The notes under the pieces are model-generated. The model saw only the letters and a program-made list of their open reading frames with translations. It was not told where the DNA came from and searched no databases. A DNA stretch of 64,000 bases. Source: Antedon bifida. Its lineage: Eukaryota > Echinodermata > Crinoidea > Comatulida > Antedonidae. The position numbers and the translations under genes were made by a program. This document shows, piece after piece, positions 1-13,800 of this stretch; positions within the stretch are counted from its first letter, which is position 1; each line of letters starts with the position of its first letter. The stretch spans positions 12,679,395 through 12,743,394 of the forward strand of contig OY727100.1 of the NCBI GenBank assembly GCA_963402885.1, written 5' to 3'.

Positions 1-1388
1 GTATATAAACCACATTGAAACCAATACTTCCACTATAATCACATTGCTAAATCATCACCAAATTTCAAACCACAAAAATAGGCTATTTTTGAATATGCAC
101 GTACTGTACTGTGCCATGTAGTTCACTTAGCACAAATTTAAAAAGTTTTTAATGCTAGGATTTGGTATTGCTTTATTTTATTGTTACCCACAGCATTGCC
201 TTTTCCCCCAGTAATTTGCAATAAGAGTTACTGTACTGTACGTAGTATAATAGGCCACTGTTGGTAAGAAAACAAAGTTTAATTCCTGTCAATGCAGATG
301 GTCACTGTAATAAAATAGTTTTATCTGTATGATTTAGAATAGGTTTAAATGTATTAGTTATTAATTAGGTTAATTGTTCAACATATTATTTTAATTAAAA
401 TCTGACCCATGAGATTACAGAAAAAAAATCGGCTAAGATTTCTAGTAAGTAATTGGTACTGTATCTTTTAATTAAGAATATTACCAAGATCATATGTAAA
501 TATTAACATCCTTTTAACCATGTACCTTCATGTCATAAGATGACAACTATTGTATACAGTAATATGGTATCCCCTATAAAGGGTTTCAAAATAAATTATG
601 GCATTACAATTTATAAAGATAATAAATAATATGAAAATTGACACTTTTATTTTGAAAATGAATTTTACAACTATCAGATCTTAGATTTTCTAGTCTATTT
701 TTAACGGTTTTTGTTTATACTGCAGTAGAAATACTGTAAACATAAATCCTTTAATACTTATAGCCCACCAAAGAGACATGCTGGAATGAGAACAATTCCT
801 AAATTCTACCAACGTAATGATAGTGCTATGTACTTGGACAGATCATAATCTTTGATGATTTTCTAATACACTTTACAATACAATTACATCTCTTAGGGCT
901 GGTTTCTGCTTCTGGGATAACCGTTTTTTATCAAACGCATTTTGCGCTGAATAATGCCTTGTGGTTGGTTGTCTACCAAAAATGTTCAATGGTCAAGATG
1001 CTGGGTAAGGTCAATCAAAATAATCATTATTGCATTTTTAACTGGTTTTATTAAAAATGTATAAAGATTTTTGGCAGCTGCCAAGAAATTGGAATGATCA
1101 AAAAGTTTTGCTATTGGGCCCTGCAGAAACAGCCCATAAACTTTAATCTATTTTGTAATTGTAGTTTTGCGTCAGGGAGTTGAGTAATTAGATGTTTTGC
1201 CCTACTTACTCTTTTTGTTTTTTGGGGGTTTTATATTAAAAAACCATTAATACTAGATACAAACTCTTAAAAAATAAAGCCATGACAATGTTTATTCTGG
1301 TCTAGGAGCGGCAGGATGTTTGAACTGTTTTTTCATTTAAATACAATGGTTTGTCTTTGTTTTGTCTTCGCACTTTCCTGTGGTATTT

Positions 1389-1440
1389 ATCTAACCATGG
1401 AGGTATAAAAATAGATTTTTATACCTCCATGATCTAACCA
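1389..1440. repeat. Small palindrome flanked by 9-bp direct repeats
   Basis: A 34-bp near-palindrome (GGAGGTATAAAAAT, a short spacer, then ATTTTTATACCTCC) sits between two copies of ATCTAACCA, at 1389-1397 and 1432-1440. The layout is that of a target-site duplication around a very short inverted-repeat insertion or the remnant of a longer terminal-inverted-repeat transposon. The palindrome arms slightly overlap the direct repeats, so chance is not excluded. Confidence 0.5.
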
Positions 1441-3195
1441 TTGTCTGGTGGTAGGGGTGTGTCTTCTTCCCATTATACTATACTACTGTACATCCATACT
1501 TATAATAATAAATAACATTTAAAGTTCCTTAATGTTTTTATGTATAGTAACAATTTTTTTGTTTGAATATTTATAAGCATATTTTCAATAATTAATAACG
1601 AAACGATGCAAATTTAATAATTTCATTTCATATATTAAAGCATCTTTAAACCTTATTTGATACAATGCTAATCATGTTTGCTACCAGTATTTATAAACAT
1701 CCTTTACTATTATATTTTATTAATCGTAATTTTTAAAGATATTTTGTGTCCTTTTTCCCATAGACAGACTGCATTTATTTATAAAATTACCGGTAGTTGT
1801 ACAGTAAAGTCATGTTATTTATGATTCAAAAGGTGAATAAGCCATAAATTGAGTAGGTGGATATAGTATGTTGAATGACATTTTAAATTTCCAAGAGATA
1901 TAATCAAGTTAATACAAACCACAATGGAATACATTTATGTATTGTGCTGTAAATTACAACTTCTTAGATACAGTACAGTATAAAACATTTATAATATTTA
2001 CAGTAGTGAAAAGCCTGTACTACTGTAGGTCTCATGACTATTCATTAACCTTATACAGTAGTAAGGGCCTAGCTAGATCATATTTGCAAAGACCTATGAA
2101 TTTAGTTTTAACAACTTAAAGTTAAAATAAAGTCACTGCAATAAACAGTATATGATTATCCACAAAAAAACACTCAAAATCATTTTGACATGGTCCTCAA
2201 TATACTCTAGGTCAAAAACAAAAATTTAAAATTTAATATCAGAGACTTTTTTAAAACATTGTCAAACCATAGGCTGCTATAGATTTCAAAACATCATCAA
2301 TAATCTGGAATTTAGTAGAATCTATTGTAAACAATGCCAATGTGTAATCGACATCTTCAATCTTAGAAGCCGTATGAATTATGTAAAACTAAAGATCAAA
2401 ATCATTTATTAAAAACCATGGTGTTTTCATGAACTGGTAAATATTGCCTGCGCAATCATGACATGCGAATAATGTGTGTTGTTACCTTTTGTATTTTTTA
2501 TGCAATATATTTTATGTTCAATTTATTTATATAATGAGCATTTCAATTAATAAACTGATGGAATGACTTGAGGTGAAAAAAACAACAAATTATAATAAAA
2601 TAATTCAAAGAAAACCAAAATATTGATACATTTCTTCTATCCTTTTAAACTTTTATGTAAAAGCAAACAATACAAATAAATTAATTAACGCCTTTGACAC
2701 AGAAACCTTCAAACCAAACAATTACCTTGTAAATAATACCTTTAGTTTTTGACTTATTAAATATAAAAGGAAATCCTCTTTGTACAGATATGGTAGAGTA
2801 ACAATCAATAGAATAGTGTAAGTACTGTTTTCTTTAAAGTAAATATTAAATAGGTGACGTACTGTAGAGTAGACCTGTATAAAGTTCTTGAACAAACAAA
2901 ACACTTAGTAAATTCTTTGAATTGCCAATTGTTTAAGAAAATACTGTATTTTTTTGTTTCATTTTCAAATGTAGGTTTAGTTCTTGGACAAATGTCATTG
3001 TGAAGGCAAAAGTACATTAAAGTATTATACTGCACAATGTGGTCTTGAAATGTGTGACCCTATCAATGGTTATGAACTTATATAACAATATTTAAACTTA
3101 AATTAAAAATGTTTTTAAAACAACCAAAGTTTTTTTTATACTTTCATTATTGTCAGACTAGAGTAGTGAAGCTTGAAATTGCAATAGTACAAAAG

Positions 3196-3519
3196 TCATC
3201 CAGAAGTATTAAGTTTATTTATCAGATCAAATGAAGTAAGCTCCATGAATTTTCTCACATTTCTATAAATATCTGACTTTAAAATTGCTTTTTGCCAGTG
3301 AACCTCACTAACTGTATCTCCCATTTTATACAGTATCTCCTCCTCAATGCATTTAAATCTCCAACTTTCCTCTAGACAGAATTTCCAAAACTCCTCTATA
3401 GGTACAGGTATATTTAATTGAAAGTAGAGAAGTACCACCATACCAAGATAGTGAATAAGAAATTGATATGGTAAATCAATACTCAGAATATTACCACCAA
3501 TCTTAACAAAATTAAACAA
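3196..3519 (-). CDS. Unassigned coding-like reading frame (~107 codons)
   Basis: A reading frame open for about 107 codons on the minus strand. It is long for such AT-rich DNA and has a protein-like mix of Trp, Glu, Lys and Leu, including the runs FWKFCLEESWRFK and GDTVSEVHWQK. I do not recognise the family. It has no tyrosine-rich YxxP pattern, so it is not a Cas substrate-domain exon. It could be a retrocopy fragment, an exon of a nested gene or a chance frame. No convincing promoter, splice acceptor or polyadenylation signal was found. Confidence 0.22.
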   Translation of the reverse strand: MFNFVKIGGNILSIDLPYQFLIHYLGMVVLLYFQLNIPVPIEEFWKFCLEESWRFKCIEEEILYKMGDTVSEVHWQKAILKSDIYRNVRKFMELTSFDLINKLNTSG

Positions 3520-4385
3520 ATCTTAATCTCAACGATTAATTATCCACAAGGTAGATTTCTTCACTTTATCCTTTTATGATCTTATTACTAATTATATAGA
3601 TTTTCAGTTTATCAAAAAGTGAAAGTAAAGAAACATTAGCCCACTGGCTCAAGGTCTAGTCTGTGAATCATGAAATACCAAGTGGTTCAATTTCAATATT
3701 TACGAGATGGATAGGTGGATACGCCCATGCATGAGGAGCTCTAAGTTCCATAAATTAAAGCATTCCCACCTGTTCATATTTAAGAATTTATCCTCAACAC
3801 ACCTAATAATTTTCCCACAGAGACCTGCGATTTTAAGCATAATAGATTTTAAATTTATAGTTACCAATGTAATCAGAAAATCTGAAAAATTTTGAGCAAA
3901 ATATAATCTTGCTTATATTGATTGCAAATACATATTTGATCGTTGTGATTATTGAACTTATAATTTTTGGAAGTTTAGATTTTTAGAGATGATCATTTAA
4001 TGCCTGGCTAAATTAGTGTACAGTATTATTTCAACTATAAAATAAATTATGGTGTACTATAAACCAAGTGATAATAAATTGTCATTTATACTACAGTATA
4101 ACCTGCAACTGCGTAATAAACTAATAAATTGTAAAATATGTACTGTAATTGAAAATATAATGTGGGATTCAACCTGTGAAATATGGTACAGTAATTTATT
4201 TCGTAATCTGGTAATATGCAAATTATTAATATGCAAATTGGATAATATAACTATAGCGAAAGTAATTTTGTGTCAGAGAGGTATTGGTCAGATGTTTTAC
4301 CCTACTCTAATGAAATGACTGTATACTCAGTACAGTACATTTGAGAAAATGGGCAAAAATCCGACTTAAATATGCAAATTATTAC

Positions 4386-4616
4386 CTTTCTAGGACTGCC
4401 AGCAAATCGGCTACCAGAACCATTATCATAAACTCCTGGAATAATCTGCAGTCTGTTTCCTGGGGCTATGCCTTGACGACCATTTAACGAGCAGAGCCAC
4501 CATCCCTCAAGACCACCAGTGTTTTGTTCGATCACGATTATTCTGTCACCTTTCTTGAAAGCAAGTTCATCGGGAGCCTCAGATTTATTGTCATATAAGG
4601 CTTTAGCCAAAGCATG
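4386..4616 (-). CDS. Cas-family scaffold (BCAR1/NEDD9-like), SH3-domain exon
   Basis: This 231-bp exon encodes 77 residues that form a complete SH3 domain of the Cas type. Cas proteins are cytoplasmic adaptors at focal adhesions; their SH3 binds proline motifs of FAK, PYK2 and C3G. Diagnostic runs are ALYDN near the start, DELAFKKGD in the RT loop, IEQNTGGLEGWWLCSLNGRQ and GIAPGNRL. These follow vertebrate BCAR1/NEDD9 almost residue for residue, including the ALYDN, WW and PxN binding residues. The exon is bounded by a pyrimidine-rich acceptor (TTTATCTTACAG, ending at 4617) and a donor (AAAG|GTAAT, at 4385). Both ends are phase 0, as in vertebrate Cas genes, where the start codon is in a separate short exon. 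The invertebrate gene may be ancestral to BCAR1, NEDD9, EFS and CASS4, so I give no symbol. Family assignment is firm; orthology is inferred. Confidence 0.93.
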
Positions 4617-6639
4617 CTGTAAGATAAAAAAAGATATTTTGATACTAATAAATCTCCAATTATTTATAGTTTTTAAGCAAATAAAAAAAGAATATTTTAG
4701 TAAATTATACAGGTGAACTATAGTATAATAGATATATGCATTTCTAGCAATATTATTTATTTTATTTTTAGGAAGACTTTATTGAACATGAAAAAATAAA
4801 GACACAGTAATAAAAAATGACCATACCCTCTCAAATATAAAGGTAGACCATACACAAAGCAAACTATATCATTATCAACTAAAAATTAAATAACTATATT
4901 TTACCTTAGAATTATTACACTCATCTACAACCATATTTAAACTATCCTTTGTGTCAATAATGAACATAATTCCTATCACCAACAGCTATACATCCCATAC
5001 AACAAAAACCTGAATGCCAAGTGAGTCAGATAATCTTATACCAAAGTACTTTATATACTCTCAACTGTCAATAATAAACACCTACGTATTTCTACCTCTA
5101 TCACCCATTTCCGGTATACAGGATTTCCTCTTTGGATTCACCATCCAGACAAGGATACTCCACACAAGCAATGGAATTTGTAAACTTTATACATATTCAT
5201 ATTTAAACACTTATAAACGCCACCTTATTGGGCTAAACATAAACACCTCATTAATTATTCATTAGTTTCTTGGAAAAGATGACCTTTGATAAGGTTATCA
5301 AAGCAAGGTAAACTGTGATGTCAGAGGAAGCTTTATGAATATGTATACCTTATGAAAACAACTTTAGAAACTTTATACTAACTTTCTCTATGGACCTCCT
5401 ACAAGGTCCTAGGATAATGTGAGGTAGTGATGTCACACTTAGGTCAGGAATAACCACATACAGTAACTATGACAACAGCATAGGATATATATTGTCGAAC
5501 ATTCTATACAGTACATGGACTAGGTCCATACAATAATGGACAATCCAATAATTATAATTTCTTCATGTGTGGTTAATTTAATAAAACTTTTTTATTTCTT
5601 CTCCAATCCATACTAGTCAGGATATCTCTTTATGAATATTTATACCAACACTTAATTACGGTACCAACATTTATCTACAGTATGATGCATTCCTTCTGCC
5701 AGGACTACTGTATATGTCTACATTAAACTTTTAATAATATTTCATGGAGCTTGCTATGTTAATAATAATTCAGTTTTTTATTAACATTCCAAATAAACAA
5801 TAGACCACCACATTCTAGTAAAAAAAAAAATTAACATTCCTCATATGAGTGACAAATATAAACATGGCCTCATGTTTCCGCCGATGACATCACAGGCCAT
5901 TTTTTAACATTGTTCAATGTGCCTAGACATCAGTACATACTGTACAGTACACTGATCTCCACAGTCAAAACACAACACCACCCCCTGTGTATACATCATC
6001 ACACACTGAGCCTATAATTGTATCAGACACAGTAGATCTAATTTTGGACCCAAAATAAACATTTTGTCAACTTTGCTGGAAATGTATCATTACTAAAATT
6101 TAATATTAATAACAAGTTTTGTGGTTTAGTTGTCCAGGTGCTTGACCTTGAATTAAACAGTCCTATGTCCAAGCCACTCTAATGCCAGGATGTTTCTGAT
6201 TAGTCCTTTTGAAAAATTGTTTTCAAAATGTTGATAATATGCATACTGGTACCACAAGGTGAGTCACTCTCTAATATAGTTAAATTCATTTTTGACCTAC
6301 ATTGTATGTTTTAAATATTATTCTATTTGCACAACTTAATGAATATCCAGCATGAATCCAGGCAACTAGCCTAATACATTTACCCAATTGTAATGACTTT
6401 ATTTTAGTACACCATATTTGGTATTTAAATTTAATAACAATAAATTAATAATAGACAATTTGGATTTGCTTTTTAGTGTTATGTCTTCAGTGGAGTTGAA
6501 TGGATGTTCAAATTTTTATTTTATGAAATAATATTCAACAAATATTGTATTGAACTATCATTGCGAGATAGAAATAAAGTGCAGTAAAATATTTTGTAGA
6601 AAACTGCAACATATTTTTTTTTTTTGCAAAATAAAACAC

Positions 6640-6700
6640 ATTACTATAATAATAATAAATGCGACAGTTATATAGCGCTATTTCGAAAAAAGATCAGAGT
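6640..6700 (-). repeat. Tail-like fragment of a SINE or LINE
   Basis: On the minus strand this reads AGCGCTATATAACTGTCGC followed by (TTATTA)n. It is the same kind of ending as the complete SINE at 15291-15606 (an AGGCACTATATAAATCC block before TTATTA repeats). It is probably a 3' end fragment of a related retroposon inserted on the minus strand. No tRNA-like head was found. Confidence 0.35.
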
Positions 6701-8576
6701 GTTTAGAGTGTTGGATTTGTAAAATTATCTAGACACTGAGCAGGAAATAGGCTAACCAAAGAAAACCCATTAATGACGACAAAAAACAACAAAGATGATT
6801 CAAACACCACCGCACTGTTCCCTGCAATTGAAGGCGCAAGGCCCGCAGTATATACTGTATGTACAATGCACCGACAGGTTCAAGCATTTGTTTCAAACTT
6901 ATTATTTACTTTTTAATTGCAATAATTTCTCTAAATGTATAAAGTATAATTTAATTCTGACTGCTGTCAAGTCCATGAGTCAGTGTCCTTGAACTAGTCA
7001 ATAAAGCCTCACTTTTACTGTGGATAAGTACAGTACACCCACTGTTCCACCACAACACATAAAATCCCATCCAAAATAAGCATAAAACTCCAAAAATAAC
7101 ACAAAACGACAATAAATGAATGACTTATAATTAAGCCCACCTACATTGGAGACAGAGTTTGGAAAGGAAAGATGGACCAATGGATTCAGTGGGTCAATGT
7201 CAGCATATCTTGAAAATATAAAATGCTTTGTTATTAAATGTTTAATAAGCATAAAAAACTGCTGCGACAGAGAACCGGTTCTTTGAATCTTGTCAGTAGT
7301 TCACTATTTAAAAAATATCAAATTTCTGCACAATTTGCATATAATTATTATAAATCAACTATAAAATTCAAAAAGGCTGGTGTGTAGCCTGCAAATTTGC
7401 TAATACTAGGCCAACTCTATCTCGCTAAAATCAGAGCATGTCACCCATTAAAAAGTTTTGTAAACAGAGCCAAAATCACTTTTTGGAGTGAGCTTGTAAT
7501 GGATGAATACGAATCTTCACAAGATACAGAAAACAATACAATTCTATGATTGTAATTTTACAGGCGAAAACATCTAGAATGGTTAGCATTTTTTATATGT
7601 CCCCTGGTAACAATTTGGAACAGAAGAAATAAACTATTTATTAAAAACAAAAGAATTTAAATACAAAAAATAATTATTGACAAAGATTCCGTAATGTTAT
7701 TTTCCTTATTGCAAAATATTCAATTTGTTTTTAAGCCGATAGGAAATCTCAAAGAATTACTATCCGCCTCATAAATAATCACTGCCCCCTAAAGAAAATA
7801 TCAGAATCTGAGTCATTCAAAATTTAATAATTTTGCACAAAATTTAGTCTGCTTAAATGAACATAAATCACTTTTTATTTGATCAAATTTACAATAGCCT
7901 AAAGTGATAGTAATTCGCCAGACACATAAATATTGAAAGAACTCGACATTAATGTGTATTCGCCAATAACGTATAAAATGATGCAATTTAAAGTAACATT
8001 AATGTTTGTAATGTTTGAACCTTTCAACCAAGTTCTACAGTAAACTACAGCAAGTAGTCTGTAGTGTTCGGACACCAAGTATAAACAACCGTTATCCACC
8101 TTTTAAGTAATTTTTTGTTTAAACCCAAAATTAGTTTTTTTAATATGCCATTTTAATGTCAAATAATATTTTTATAATAATAAAATATAATGTAATAAAA
8201 TAGGATAATAAAATAGAATAAAAAAAAATCTAATTCTAAAAAAGGACAGACGATTCAATTACACACACAAAAAGCTGACCCTGGCTTTGATTGATAAAAT
8301 TGGGTTGGTCGGGCTTGGGCAACATAACAATTTAGACCCAATTTATTTACGTACTACTGTACTACTGTACTCACTATTCAACCAGTTTTGCGTACTAGTA
8401 CAAAAGCAGTTCTTCAATGACGTCAATTTATAGAGATTTCTATAAAGTAAATATTTGATTGACATATGGTATGATGTAAGTCAAACACAACACAGTGTCA
8501 TGACCAGCACATATGATATTCATTTCTAAACATTATTTTATTGAGTTATTATATGATCTTAAAATGATGACAGGTG

Positions 8577-8628
8577 TAAAGCTGTCTACACTATCAAACT
8601 ACAGTATTTGTAGTGTAGACAGAGCTTA
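8577..8628. repeat. Miniature inverted-repeat element, short copy
   Basis: Arms AGCTGTCTACACTA and TAGTGTAGACAGAGCT face each other across about 20 bp. The same arm sequence bounds a longer element at 16917-17078, so this is probably an internally deleted member of the same MITE family. Confidence 0.6.
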
Positions 8629-9529
8629 GTTTGTAACGCCAGTCAAACACAAACAGACGTATAATATAATGCAGAAAATATATGGGCCCTTTGGAAAAAC
8701 AGTCTTTAACGGAAGAGAAGTACATTTTTTTTAGTAATTAAAAATTAACAGTAATTAAATACAATATAGACCCTACTGTACTGTACATTTTTCTACTGTA
8801 CATAGCCACAACATAGTAAGCAGGGATATAATAAAACATGCCATTGATATCAACTATTTCATTTATTGTCATTGTGATGAAAACAAATTGATTCATTAAA
8901 TAAGTCTCAATAAATTAATTTTTAAACTGTTTCCAATATATTCATCAGAAGGAATAAACCTTGATCAAACTGTATTAAATGAAACAATTGAAAGTATTTC
9001 AAGAATTTGTTGGTTGTTAAAAACATTTTCATTTTTGTAAAAAATCAAATGTTAAAGTAGATAAATTATAGATCAGTTTCATGATGAATGGTTTAATTAG
9101 GGAGTTAATTTTCATCAAGAAGCCACAGCAAATATTTGTGTCATGTGTGTTAGGCCTCCCCAAGGCACATTAGGCCTAGTAAACCAAGGAATGATATTGC
9201 GATATACAGAAAAACAATCAGCAAAGAAAGTTTGAAGATGAAGGCTTTGTAAGTTTCATCAAATGAAATACTGTAATGTGAGATGATGACACACCCATTA
9301 GGAATGATACCAGTAGGAAATGTTCTATTCTCTTTAATGTTGCGAAACATCCAATAGGTGTGTCATCAGTTTATCTTATACAATACTTGTCTATTCAAGA
9401 CAGGACAATCAAATTCTTTGTTTCTATTAAATAAAATGTCAACATCTCTTTAGAGATTACAATTTATGAAGATCTGACAGTGGAAGAATTTTTTGATTTT
9501 GTTTAAAGATTCAAATTCCCTACATTTTT

Positions 9530-10007
9530 TAGGTCTTTTTGTCTTTAAATGATTAAAAATGTGAAAAATAAGGCGATTTATATTTTTGTTTTTCTTCTGT
9601 AATTCACAAACTTTTCGATCGATCTTGAGGCAAAAAAAAAAAATACTGGGTTTCTCCCAATTTGTATCAACGTAACCTGTCAAAAACAGAAAGATAATTA
9701 ATGCAGCAACTATACAACGTCAGGCTAGGCCTATAGCTACTGTAGCGTACGATGTTCGTACAGTACATTACCGATTTTACAGGGCTAGGCCTACAAAACT
9801 AAGCCTATCTAGGTTAGGCCTAAAGACGGCCAACAAGAGGACATTCACCGCGATCTACTTAAGTAGTGCATTGTTTCTCTCTTTTTATCCTAATTTACCA
9901 AAAAAACGTACATTTAAGACAAGAAATGACCCGGGTTAATGTTTTTAAAGTAATATATATAAATTATTTTTACAAAACGTCACAAATTGTAAAATGGGTC
10001 TTTTAAC
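9530..10007 (-). mobile_element. TTAA-flanked MITE family A, older copy 1
   Basis: Homologous to the copies at 19346-19980, 21096-21599 and 34869-35395, and oriented like the 21096 copy. Shared landmarks are the TCTGTAATTCAC block, the ATTAATGCAGCAACT block, the AGGCCTA-rich middle and the AAAACGTCACAAATTGTAA end. It lacks the GC-rich segment that carries AGCGGGCCGC in the other copies, and its terminal repeats are decayed, so it looks older. Confidence 0.7.
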
Positions 10008-10771
10008 ATTTTTATTTTGAAATGATCCATTAACCAGGCAGAATGCTAGTCAGCAACACTTTGTTGACAACCTGTCAACTGTTTCAAACTAGAATCTGGG
10101 TTTATGTGGTTGTTTTCAGGAAGCAGTAGAATTTGAAAGAGACCGAATTGAAATATTCAAAATTACTGGCTGTCACCAGAAAATGTTATTTTCATCACAA
10201 GCTTTTTTTTTTAACCAATAAAATCATTCATCACATTTCGTTCACACTAGCCTAACTAACTATATTTCTTTCATCAAGTATTTGCTTACGTCAGCTTATG
10301 TTCTATAATTACTAAATTCCAAGTACTGTACACACGAATCAAAACATTAACTAACTCTGAATGTACTCTCAACAAACTACAAATCAAACTAAGTAAACAA
10401 AGAGTTTAGCAGGTTCTGGAAAAACAGTAGGAAAACAAAGTGCTCTCAAATAAATAATAAACATGTTTAAACTCCAGGTAATGAGCTGTATAAGCAGCAA
10501 TTCAAGAGTTATTTGTTTCAACGTTGGAGGTAAAAGATGTCTGCTCACTTATAACTTTTTTTAACATACTGTACCCACACACAGCAGTTATTTAGGAAAC
10601 AAAACAGAAATGTAATGTAGGGATAGATTACAGTATGGGTAGCAAAACAGAATTCAAATGTATCAAAAAGAATGTTCATTAATAAACTTTAGTAATTTAT
10701 TATATAATTAAATAAATAGTTTAGATTGTTTAAGAGTTGCTAATTAATCAAATTTCAACAATATCATGAAA

Positions 10772-10844
10772 GCCTCAGTGGTCTGCTGGTTAAGACATCT
10801 GCATATCAAGCAGATGGTTCCAAGTTTAAATCTTGGTTTAGGTC
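10772..10844 (+). pseudogene. tRNA-like relic with oligo-T terminator
   Basis: 73 bases fold as a cloverleaf. The D stem is GTCT/AGAC, the anticodon stem TCTGC/GCAGA around the 7-base loop ATATCAA, the variable region 5 bases, and the T stem CCAAG/CTTGG. The acceptor stem has two G-U pairs and one mismatch. An oligo-T run follows shortly after 10844, as a Pol III stop would. Conserved A14 and C56 are replaced, and the formal anticodon AUC is not used by normal animal tRNAs. I therefore take it as a decayed tRNA gene or the head of a tRNA-derived SINE, not a working tRNA. Confidence 0.5.
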
Positions 10845-13800
10845 TGCTTTTTTTTCTCATTCTCACAGTTATATAGTTTCAAAATTAGTATCAGTATACA
10901 GTAACACCAGGCGATTTATAATTTGTTCTGTGCCTCCCTGTCAATTTATGGAACACCATTTCTTTTGGGATGATATAACTTTTTTTTATATAATACAAAG
11001 AAGGATACTATTACATCTAACTTCCTCATTCTTATGAAACATATTTGTAAATCTATTGTTGTGATATCTAGCATTTTTTATCTATCAAAACATATTTAAA
11101 AGGAAAACAATCACTTTGATTTATTACCACTATTTCTAGGACAAGCTTTGTGGGGGTTGGCACTCTGAAATCAAACAAAAAATTCATAAAATTCATCTTT
11201 TTACCCCAAATACCTATAAAACATACTGGGATTTGTTTGGTTAAAAAGATATATTGCCAATCTGAAAAAATAGTTTAAGTAAAAAAATTGATTATTCACT
11301 TTGGCTTGGAATAAAACAAAACAAGAATCATTATTTTTTGTTCTTTACCAAATAAGTGAATAAATTTTAAAACTAAAATTTTCCTATTCAAAATTTGATT
11401 CATCTTTTTGTTTTGAGGAACAGTACATCAGGATGACTTGAAAACAGTACAAAATTACGCTGGCTTTCTTGAGACATACCCGGCACATGACAGGAAAAAA
11501 TGCCAGGCACAAAATAGAATGTGCTATACTACAGTATGTCTAACGACAATTGATATTCTTTAAGATGACATTCCGCATACAGTCACTTTCTATTTGTGTA
11601 CAGTACTTTCTCAGAAAACTACCATAAATAAGTTTGTATAGTTTATTTATTCACTGACATTGCACCTACCAACAATGTAAAATAAAGATTGCATTGTATA
11701 GATCTAAAAATAAATCTTGCAATTTCAAGTGATATGTGTTACCTGTATAAAAACATCTTGTTTGTTTTTTAGAATGCATTTTTTTTGTAAAAAAGATAAT
11801 AGAACTTTGCTAAAAGTAAGAAAATTGTTGTTTTGCAAGACATTTGTGCATTCAGGGAGTTGTTTCTAGAAATTTGTCAAAAGCCAATTCAATATTTATG
11901 GTTACATCTTTATATTTGATCATTGAGGAAATATTAACCTACAGTAGGCTGAAATCAAGTGTACATACAATATCAATGTTTACTCTAACTGATCTGAAGT
12001 AAACGCATGAGTAAACAAAGCACTGCATCAATAGACTTCAATTACTGCAATTTATACAGCAAATTATCCTGTGAATATTGTTTATTTAGTAGGATAATTT
12101 AAGAAGGATAAATACATGATTTAAACCTTGATGCATAATTGTCTCAATTAATTTTTCATAATCCAATCATTTTTATGACAAGATCATCCTCCGAGTCAAT
12201 GTGGCATGAAGATGGACTATTTATTCAATTTTGATGTGACAGAATAGTCAATAACAACATGCTAATTAGGTTCCATTTCTGAAAGTACTTTTCTAATACT
12301 CCTGTGGTATAACAAACGTTTTGAGAAGTTTCAGAAAGGAGATCTGAGCGAAAAACTGCCAATGTGCAAATGCTTTATTGAAAAGGGACCCTTTTTTTTT
12401 CTCCTCTAAATTTGTGCCCGACACCTTTCAATTTGGTCAATTTAATATTTCAATATATTACTGTTAAATAACGTTATAGCAAAAACTATTTTAACAAACA
12501 AAACACAATGATAGCAAAGTTACATAATTGGTTGGCCTATATTTTCTATTTGTTTACACTTTCTGTACAGTTTAATCTACTGTAGACATAGAAATATTAA
12601 AATACATATTTAATATGGATTACTATACTGTCTTTATTTGAAACCAAACCTTTATGAGGGTTTTCCAATCTTTACTCTTAGTCTGCACATGTTACACAAA
12701 TGTATACTAGCGCCCTCTACAATGTACTGTAATAGCCAGATTCTCGAATGTGAGAATTATAGGTTTACTGTAGTACTATAAAGTTTTATTCATTCCTCTT
12801 TTTCAAAAAATGCAATTACCGTATATTACCATAAAATGTCATTTTATCCTTGATAAAACAATTGCTAAAAAAAAAAATTTATATTATACTGTAGGAATAT
12901 CATGGTTCTGTTAAAATATTAAAATTAGTATATTATATTGTCATCATAATATATTGTTGTTTTTGCCTTTATTATACTTTTCTGTATGTAAATTAATTAA
13001 TTGTTATATTTTATATACACCTTTGTGCTAAGTATGCCACAGATCTAAAAGCTATAATTCCAAATAAATGAATAAATGTACACTGTATACTGTATGTAAT
13101 ACTGTGAAATGGCATGAAGTTTATAAAGGAAGATCCTATGTATTCATTTTATAAAATGTCTATCTCAATACATTCTTTTTTAGAGATACTACTAGAGGAA
13201 AGAAGTAAGTACTAACTAATTTCACAATATAAATAGAAAATAATAAATGGTAAATCTATTTTATTATGGATGACTTGGACAAAGAATGGAGTTCAAGAAA
13301 ATCATTTAAGATATAAAACATATTATAGAAATCATTAAAATCTTCACTACTCATTGCTAATGGAGCCATCAATAAAGTCAACAGGATTTTTTATAGTATC
13401 TGATTTCTTCTAAGCACTCACAAGCCCCATATTAGGTTGGTGCATCAAGCCTGCTTCGTTCCTCAGGGGGAAACAGCAATGGTTCCCTGACGTCTTTTTG
13501 TCTGATTCATCCTATAGTCACACAGCTATTAAAGGTGCAAGAAGGACAGTTTATAGAGGAGAAAAATTACAACTGTCATATTATTTGATTTATACAGGAG
13601 GCAGATGGCATTGCTCATTCTATTATGGTACCATGACTAGTTGGAGCAGATTATGGTACTTAAAAAGAACGTGGATACTCATATTCGCATCAGCTTTTAA
13701 GCTGGCTAATTTTTTTCACAAGGTTGCGAGTAATTAAAACAACTTTTCGAAAATGTAAATCTGAAATAAATACTCTACTTCTTAATTTTGTTGACATTTT

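Larger units (their letters stand above)
1..4385. other. Intronic DNA downstream of the Cas SH3 exon
   Basis: By position this is the second intron of the minus-strand Cas gene, because the SH3 exon ends in a splice donor at its left edge and no later Cas exon is recognisable here. It is AT-rich and holds many TACTGTA/TACAGTA words, a small hairpin at 1389-1440 and one coding-like reading frame at 3196-3519. Nothing else is supported. Confidence 0.5.
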
